Below, in pieces: positions 53,323 through 60,000 of a DNA stretch of 60,000 nt. Source of the stretch: Liolophura sinensis (Eukaryota > Mollusca > Polyplacophora > Chitonida > Chitonidae); contig NC_088303.1 of NCBI RefSeq assembly GCF_032854445.1, positions 31,443,501 to 31,503,500 on the forward strand, given 5' to 3'. Made by a program: the position numbers and the translations under genes. Under the pieces are notes generated by a model. It worked only from the letters and a program-made list of their open reading frames with translations, made no database searches and had not been told where the DNA came from. Each line of letters starts with the position of its first letter. The first letter of the stretch is position 1.

Positions 53323-56262
53323 CAGCTGTAACCCCTCTCCTTGGCCAGCTGTCACCCCTCTGCTTGGCTAGCTGTCATAGTCACCCCTCTGCTTGGCTAG
53401 CTGTCGTAGTCATCCCTCTGCTTGGCTAGCTGTCATAGTCACCCATCTGCTTGGCTTGCTGTCATAGTCATCCCTCTGCTTGGCTTACTGTCAAAGTCAC
53501 CCATCTGCTTGGCTAGCTGTCATATTCATCCCTCCTCTTGGCTAGCTGTCATATTCACCCCTGTGCTTGGCTAGCTGTCAAAGTCATCCCTCCTCTTGGC
53601 TAGCTGTCATAGTCACCCCTCTGCTTGGCTAGCTGTCACAGTCACCCATCTGCTTGGCTAGCTGCCATAGTCATCCCTCTGCTTGGCTAGCTGTCATAGT
53701 CACCCCTCTGCTTGGCTAGCTGTCATAGTCACCTCTTTGCTTGGCTTGCTGTCATAGTCACCCCTCTGCTTGGCTACCTGTCATAGTCATCCCTCCTCTT
53801 GGCTTGCTGTCATAGTCACCCATCTGCTTGGCTAGCTGTCATAGTCACCCATCTGCTTGGCTTGCTGTCATAGTCACCCATCTGCTTGGCTAGCTGTCAT
53901 AGTCACCTGTCTCCTTGGCCAGTTGTCACCCCTCTGCTTGGCTAGCTGTCATAGTCACCCCTCTGCTTGGCTTGCTGTCATAGTCACCCATCTGCTTGGC
54001 TTTCTGTCATAGTCACCCATCTGCTTTGTTAGCTGTCATAGTCATCCCTCTGCTTGGCTAGCTGTCATAGTCAGCCATCTGCTTGGCTAGCTGTCATAGT
54101 CACCTGTCTCTTTGGCCAGTTGTCACCCCTCTGCTTGGTTTGCTGCCATAGTGACCCCTCTGCTTGGCTAGCTGTCATAGTCACCCATCTGCTTGGCCAG
54201 CTGTTATAGTCACCCCTCTGCTTGGCTAGCTGTCATAGTCATCCCTCCTCTTGGCTAGTTGTCATAGTCACCCATTTGCTTGGCTAGTTGTCATAGTCAC
54301 CCCTCTGCTTGCCTTGCTGTCATAGTCACCCCTCTGCTTGGCTAGCTGTCATAGTCACCCCTCTGCTTGGCTAGCTGTTATAGTCACCCCTCTGCTTGGC
54401 TAGCTGTCATAGTCACCCATCTGCTTGGCTAGCTGCCATAGTCATCCCTCTGCTTGGCTAGCTGTCATAGTCACCCCTCTGCTTGGCTAGCTGTCATAGT
54501 CACCCATCTGCTTGGCTAGCTGTCATAGTCACCCCTCTGCTTGGCTAGCTGTCATAGTCACCCATCTGCTTGGCTAGCTGTCATAGTCACCCATCTGCCT
54601 GGCTAGCTGTCATAGTCACCCATCTGCTTGGCCAGCTGTCATAGTCATCCCTCCTCTTGGCTAGCTGTCATAGTCACTCCTCTGCTTGGTTTGCTGTCAC
54701 AGTCACCCATCTGCTTGGCTAGTTGTCATCCCTCTGCTTGGCTAGCTGTCATAGTCACCCATCTGCTTGGCTAGCTCTCACAGTCACCCCTCTGCTTGGC
54801 TAGCTGTCATAGTCACCCATCTGCTTGGCTAGCTGTCATATTCATCCCTCCTCTTGGCTAGCTGTCATATTCACCCCTGTGCTTGGCTAGCTGTCAAAGT
54901 CATCCCTCCTCTTGGCTAGCTGTCATAGTCACCCCTCTGCTTGGCTAGCTGTCATAGTCACCCATCTGCTTGGCTAGCTGTCATAGTCACCCCTCTGCTT
55001 GGCTAGCTGTCATAGTCACCTATCTGCTTGGCCAGTTGTTACCCATCTGCTTCGCTAGCTGTCATAGTCACCCCTCTGCTTGGCTAGCTGTCATAGTCAC
55101 CCATCTGCTTGGCTAGCTCTCACAGTCACCCCTCTGCTTGGCTAGCTGTCATAGTCACCCATCTGCTTGGCTAGCTGTCATATTCATCCCTCCTCTTGGC
55201 TAGCTGTCATATTCACCCCTGTGCTTGGCTAGCTGTCAAAGTCATCCCTCCTCTTGGCTAGCTGTCATAGTCACCCCTCTGCTTGGCTAGCTGTCATAGT
55301 CACCCATCTGCTTGGCTAGCTGTCATAGTCACCCCTCTGCTTGGCTAGCTGTCATAGTCACCTATCTGCTTGGCCAGTTGTTACCCATCTGCTTCGCTAG
55401 CTGTCATAGTCACCCCTCTGCTTGGCTAGCTGTCATAGTCACCCCTCTGCTTGGCTAGCTGTCATAGTCACCCATCTGCTTGGTTAGATGTCATAGTCAC
55501 CCCTCTGTTTGGCTAGTTATCATAGTCAGCCCTCTGTTTGGCTAGCTGTCATAGTCACCCATCTGCTTGGCTAGCTGTCATAGTCATCCCTCTGCTTGGC
55601 TAGCTGTCATAGTCATCCCTCTGCTTGGCTAGCTGTCATAGTCATCCCTCTGCTTGACTAGCTGTCATAGTCATCCCTCTGCTTGGCTAGCTGTCATAGT
55701 CACCCATCTGCTTGGCTTGCTGTCATAGTCATCCCTCTGCTTGGCTAGCTGTCATAGTCAACCATCTGCTTGGCTAGCTGTCATAGTCACCTATCTGCTT
55801 GGCCAGTTGTTACCCATCTGCTTGGCTAGCTGTCATAGTCACCCCTCTGCTTGGCTAGCTGTCATAGTCACCCCTCTGCTTGGCTAGCTGTCATAGTCAC
55901 CCCTCTGCTTGGCTAGCTGTCATAGTCACCCCTCTGCTTGGTTAGCTGTCATAGTCACCCCTCTGTTTGGCCAGCTGTCATAGTCACCCCTCTGCTTGGC
56001 TTGCTGTCATAGTCACCCATCTGTTTGGCCAGCTGTCATAGTCATCCCTCTGCTTGGCTAGCTGTCATAGTTACCCCTGTGCTTGGCCAGCTGTCATAGT
56101 CAGCCCTCTGCTTGGCTAGCTGTCATAGTCAGCCCTCTGCTTGGCTAGCTGTCATAGTCACCCCTCTGCTTGGTTAGCTGTCATAGTCACCCACCTGCTT
56201 GGCTAGCTGTCATAGTCACCCCTCTGCTTGGTTAGCCGTCATAGTCACCCCTTTGTTTGGCC
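53323..56262. repeat. 29-bp minisatellite, unit B (about 100 units, with higher-order structure)
   Basis: Same unit as 36345-36761 but roughly seven times longer. Variant units recur in blocks: a block starting CTAGCTCTCACAGTCACCCC at 54771 is repeated at 55113, a period of 342 bp (twelve units, one of them short), with the same internal series of variants (TATTCATCCCTCCTCTTGG, TATTCACCCCTGTGCTTGG, GCCAGTTGTTACCCATCTGC). A similar series begins near 53518. It lies in D2HGDH intron 3. Confidence 0.95.
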
Positions 56263-56609
56263 ACTTTAACCACTGGGACCCTGAATTACTTTTGAAAGGT
56301 GAACATTTCCTGATCCTTTTTCAAGTTTCTTTATAATTATCTTCATCATATACTAATCAAATTTAAATAAAAATGTTACACAAGGCTGGTCAAGAATGAC
56401 ATACAATTTACTCTCTCTCATAATGTTCCAAGATCAATGGCTTCCATTTAATTCCACATATATCTGGTCTTAAATGACGTTACTTTAACAGTATGAACTT
56501 TGCAGTCTAAAACTTATATGACTCTTATCAGGGGTTGAAATTAATGACAAAATGTCAATAAGGCCGGTGTCCTTGAGCTCCGCAGGTGCATAGTGCTAGC
56601 CATACTTTC

Positions 56610-56872
56610 TTAGTGAGTAAGTGAGTGAGTGAGTGCTTGGGGTTTAATGTTGTACTTAACAATTTTTCAGTCATATGACGACAAAGGAATCCTTAGGGTG
56701 CACGTAATGTGCCTCCTTGTTGCAGGACAGATTTCCATCGATCTTTTATCTAGTGCTGCTTCACTGAGACGGCTTACCAAAAGCAAAGTAAGCCACCCCG
56801 CCCGAGCCAATATACTGATACGGGTCAACCAGTCGTTGCACTATCCCAGTCATGCTGAACACCAAGCGAGGA
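56610..56872 (-). repeat. SINE family 2, truncated, unit B, intron 3
   Basis: Counterpart of 37196-37462; GAGTGAGTGCTTGGGGTTTA, TTTTTCAGTCATATGACGAC and GGGTCAACCAGTCGTTGC. Confidence 0.85.
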
Positions 56873-57529
56873 GCCATACTTTTTCATAACTGGTAACTGA
56901 ATTAAATGCGACCAGTACTTCTTCAACTGTGCTGGCCTAACCAAAATTCTATTGGCCTTTGTCCAGCAGGCCAGTGTTAATTTTGAGCCCTGGCTGTGAG
57001 ACTTATTAAATTTTTGAGAAGTGCATTGTGTGCATCTGTCATTCAGCTACCTACTGCTTCCAACCCTAGCACATTGCCATGGAGTGAGCCAAATCTCAGC
57101 AGTCGGATTCCACCTGCATTTGTGGCGAGATTCCCACCAATATGGCAGCTGCCCTTTGCACCCAGGTCCAGGGGCATGGTTAAGTCGTGCTCATTAATGA
57201 GGGTCTCCAGGTTACCAAGGATACAGCCAGACTGACATACCAAAGTGCCTAAGTACAAAATAATGAGGTAATGAGGAAAATCTTGAGCCAGTGGACAGAA
57301 AATACCTGTAACCAGAGGATGAAACCAAATTCTTATTACTTAACAAAAATTGGATTTCTCAAAATTTTTGGAATCTCTGATGACAAGCTCAAATTTATTT
57401 CTTTATTTCAGTAATTTTATGCTCTTTAGGAATAGGGTATTTCATTTTCATACATTATAGTGATCAGTTTCATGATTTGTTGGAAAACTATTGTAATTTC
57501 TTCTTTAAAGTGCTACTTCTATCCTAAGA

Positions 57530-57960
57530 GAAATTGGGGCGGAAATAGGAAAATGACAAACAATGTATGGAACAGAGCTAACAGCATGGTTCAAATCTAT
57601 CTACGATTAATAGCACTATTTAACCCCAATTAGTGAAGAGTCTCCAAAAACAAAATCTTCGGCAGTTTCCATAAAATTTTGTTGATGTGACTTGATAATA
57701 TTCCATACATGATGATAAATTAGAAAGCTGACACGTGGAGTAAGGCATCTGTGCTTAAATGAGGTCACCTGCGTTTGAAAGCACCAGGTGGTTTCTTTCT
57801 ATATGTCTGCAATATATGACATCAAGTGTTCTTGTATAACATCACACCAGGCAAAATTGGAAAAGACAGAAAACTTTTGTTTCCATATTTTTCTCCGAAA
57901 TTAACAACAGCAGTTTTAATAAAATGCATTTTTTTTTATTTTTTACATTTTATGAAAGCA
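57530..57960 (+). repeat. Interspersed repeat, family 3, unit B, intron 2
   Basis: Counterpart of 38090-38530; AATCTTCGGCAGTTTCCAT, TGATGTGACTTGATAATATT and GCGTTTGAAAGCACCAGG. Confidence 0.55.
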
Positions 57961-58930
57961 ATTCAGATTATCTCAACAATTATCATTTCACATACGTCTT
58001 GACATTGAAGTAGCTCTTTAACACCTTACCTGATGAAAAACTAATTTAGATTGTTTGGACAGATAAGCTGATTCTCTACCTACAACTTTTGTTATGACTA
58101 CCCTTACTTAATCTACTGTCAGCTAAAAATTGCAAAGGATGAGCTACCATATTTTTCTGGTCTAAGACCTTCTAGAATGTTGGACTGGATATACCTGATT
58201 TATGTTATAGCTCCTAACATCAGTTATAGTCTTGGACTGCAAATGTCAACAAAAAAATACAGCAAACATATGCCAATTCACATTTTTTTGTAGCTCCTTG
58301 TACCTTTTTCTGTGGTCAATTTTTTTTCTTCTGGTAATTGCACCCAATAATGAACTGTAATCTCAGCAACACATAAGGACATGGCATGTTGTAATTTAGG
58401 TGTGGCATAGTAAATAAAAGCCCACTGGTAAGTCCAGGGCTAACCAAAAAGAAAAAAAAATCTATATGTATCAAATCTATCTAACTCATTTATTAAGTAC
58501 AGCTCTATGCAGCTACCTGAAATTTCATCTACACTGAAGACTTTGTTCATCAGCTGAGTGGAGATGATGATCTCATCAAAAACAGGCACACTGCCACCCA
58601 CCAGTCCAGTGTTTCCACCCTGAGGCACCACGGCCAGTCGATTTTCATTGCAATATCTCAGTATCTGACTCACTTCTTCTGTGGTTTTGGGCCGCAGCAA
58701 AAGCTGGCTTGCTCCTGTATGGAATAAAACAATCACACTACTACAGAAAGAGTTCCAAATATTCCGCTACGTTCAATATGCCTGAAGTAAATGGATGAAA
58801 AAAGTCAGGGAAACGGCAATAACCTGAAGATAAAATATGTTCACCTTAATAATGAACTGATGGATGGAAGTTCTTACAGCCCAAGGAAAAATTTTGGTTT
58901 TAACTGTATTTTGTGTGTTTATATGAACTT

Positions 58931-59265
58931 CAAGTGAGTGAGTGAGTGAGTGAATGCTTGGGGTTTACCGTGGAACTTAACAATTTTTCAGTCATATGAC
59001 GACAAAGGAATCCTTAGAGTGCATGTGATGTGCCTCCTTGTTGCACGACCAATTTCCACCATCTAGTGCTGCTTCACTGAGACGGCTTACCGAAGGCAAA
59101 TAAGCCGCCCAGCCCGAGCCATTATACTAATACGGGTCAACCAGTCGTTGTACTATCACCGTCATGACGAACGCCAAGTGAGGAAGTTATAACTTCCTTT
59201 TTTAAGGTCTTAGGTGTGACTTGACCCAGGATTGATCCAGGATCTAACGCTCATGAAGTGGACTC
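58931..59265 (-). repeat. SINE family 2, unit B, intron 1
   Basis: Counterpart of 39472-39785, here keeping GTTGTACTATCACCGTCATG that unit A has lost. It begins with a (GAGT)n run (GAGTGAGTGAGTGAGTGAAT). Confidence 0.85.
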
Positions 59266-60000
59266 AAAGGAAAGGCAATACTAGAGTAAATGTATACATG
59301 CTTTGATAAACTATCTCACATGAAGGTTAAAAAGCAGAATATTTCATTTTTTCAAAGTTGAACAACCAATAAGTCGCAGTTCAAAAGCATTGCTTAAGGC
59401 TACGTTCGTTCCCTGGACTATCCGCTGTGCTCATGAGTAGCAATTGATATTCATGTAAAGGGGACCACATATTCTGTCTGCTGCTGGCTGCTTTGATGCA
59501 GACATCTGTCTCCTGCTATGTGGCGAATTCACAAAGAGATTGTTGGTTTCTGGCCAATGACAAACCATCATACCAGAAGATCGGCCTGGACCTTCGAAAG
59601 GTACGAAATTATCATTGTAAGCGCCGAGACTCCAACGGGTCTTTCGGAGCTAGTTTTTTTTTACCTCTGCAGGTTTTCAACCAGTCCGTGTTGTAGCCGT
59701 CTAAATCCCCCACATCTGAGATCACTCGTCCTGGAAGCAACCCCTCGAAAAAGGCTATGTGTTTGTCCGTGACAGCCGTGTAGTCTCCTCGCTGAAGACT
59801 TGGATAGCGTTCACTTGTCAGAACTACGCCTCCTCTGGCACTGTTGTTGTTGTATCTCGAAGTGTTTAACGCTAACCTCGCGATTGATGTCCATGTCGGC
59901 TGTTTAGGCCTGTTAAACCAGGCTGTACGACAAAAAGACACACGCAATCGACCTAGTGCAGACATGGCGAACTGTGACAAGGAGAGTCAATGTCTCTAGC

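Larger units (their letters stand above)
43845..59965 (-). pseudogene. D2HGDH: D2HGDH copy B, same seven exons, two frameshifts
   Basis: Exons on the minus strand: 59965-59665, 58714-58517, 57248-57055, 52438-52270, 50948-50663, 48545-48375 and 44095-43845. Five match copy A in length exactly. Exon 5 is 286 bp instead of 287 and exon 6 is 171 instead of 172. In each case a run of four G on the coding strand has become three (near 50764 and near 48537), breaking the frame. The start ATG is 59965-59963, and splice sites are all kept. Substitutions include MARTERN for MALTERN, NENRLAV for NENQLAV, and ACGHVGD for GYGHVGD before the last junction, the last in a normally conserved segment. Codon 441 would again be Cys. 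Either a young pseudogene, or a working allele or copy with homopolymer sequence errors. The ACGH change favours relaxed constraint. Confidence 0.85.
41200..60000. repeat. Large direct repeat, unit B (carries D2HGDH copy B), runs off the window
   Basis: Collinear with unit A from 27.86 kb on, but at least 18.8 kb long against about 13.3 kb. The excess is the 29-bp array (about 2.5 kb), a 2.2-kb insert at 45117-47328, the longer 24-bp array, about 840 bp at 52480-53322 and several SINEs. Confidence 0.85.

Noticed and set aside
36345-56262. Regular short repeats that could suggest a CRISPR array
   Set aside because: Units are directly adjacent 29-bp minisatellite copies with no unique spacers, in an intron of an animal gene.
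1-60000. Prokaryotic-type system (defence island, operon, prophage)
   Set aside because: Spliced genes, SINEs and animal gene families throughout. No bacterial gene organisation.

Overview
This is animal nuclear DNA. It is AT-rich, its genes have introns with GT-AG junctions, it is crowded with tRNA-headed SINEs, and it has no operons. The two abundant SINE families (one with a 3' end reading AATATTCTTGAGTACGGCGT, one containing TTTTTCAGTCATATGACGAC) and the gene content suggest a lophotrochozoan, most likely a mollusc. That placement rests on memory of such repeats and was not searched.

Four gene blocks are visible. (1) Minus strand, 462-7658: the first seven coding exons of USP48, a ubiquitin-specific protease; the rest lies left of the window. 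(2) Plus strand, 11522-13768 and 18818-21244: two tandem paralogues with intronless coding regions. They join a SWAP70/DEF6-like N-terminus and PH domain to four EF-hands and a C-terminal domain of about 220 residues that I cannot assign with certainty. Copy 1 has a CGA-to-TGA nonsense change at codon 749; copy 2 is intact at 808 residues. A Tc1/mariner element with broken transposase lies between them. (3) Minus strand, 30449-40492: a complete seven-exon D2HGDH (D-2-hydroxyglutarate dehydrogenase) of 523 residues. (4) Minus strand, 43845-59965: a second D2HGDH with the same seven exons, but with a one-base loss in exon 5 and another in exon 6, each a run of four G (coding strand) reduced to three.

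The two D2HGDH blocks form a direct repeat, beginning at about 27.86 kb and 41.2 kb. The second is enlarged by minisatellite growth (a 29-bp array of about 14 units against about 100; a 24-bp array of about 470 bp against about 990 bp) and by insertions. Several SINE insertions are present in one copy with a clean empty site in the other. This fits either a true tandem duplication or two haplotypes placed end to end by the assembler. The sequence alone cannot decide.

The rest is intergenic or intronic repeat: SINEs, foldback elements, a 642-bp element with terminal inverted repeats, a decayed Crypton-type tyrosine recombinase at 25981-26605, and low-complexity tracts. I see no rRNA, functional tRNA gene, CRISPR array or prokaryotic defence system. 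The gene blocks share no evident pathway: USP48 is a nuclear deubiquitinase, the PH/EF-hand proteins look like calcium- and phosphoinositide-responsive cytoplasmic proteins, and D2HGDH is a mitochondrial flavoenzyme.
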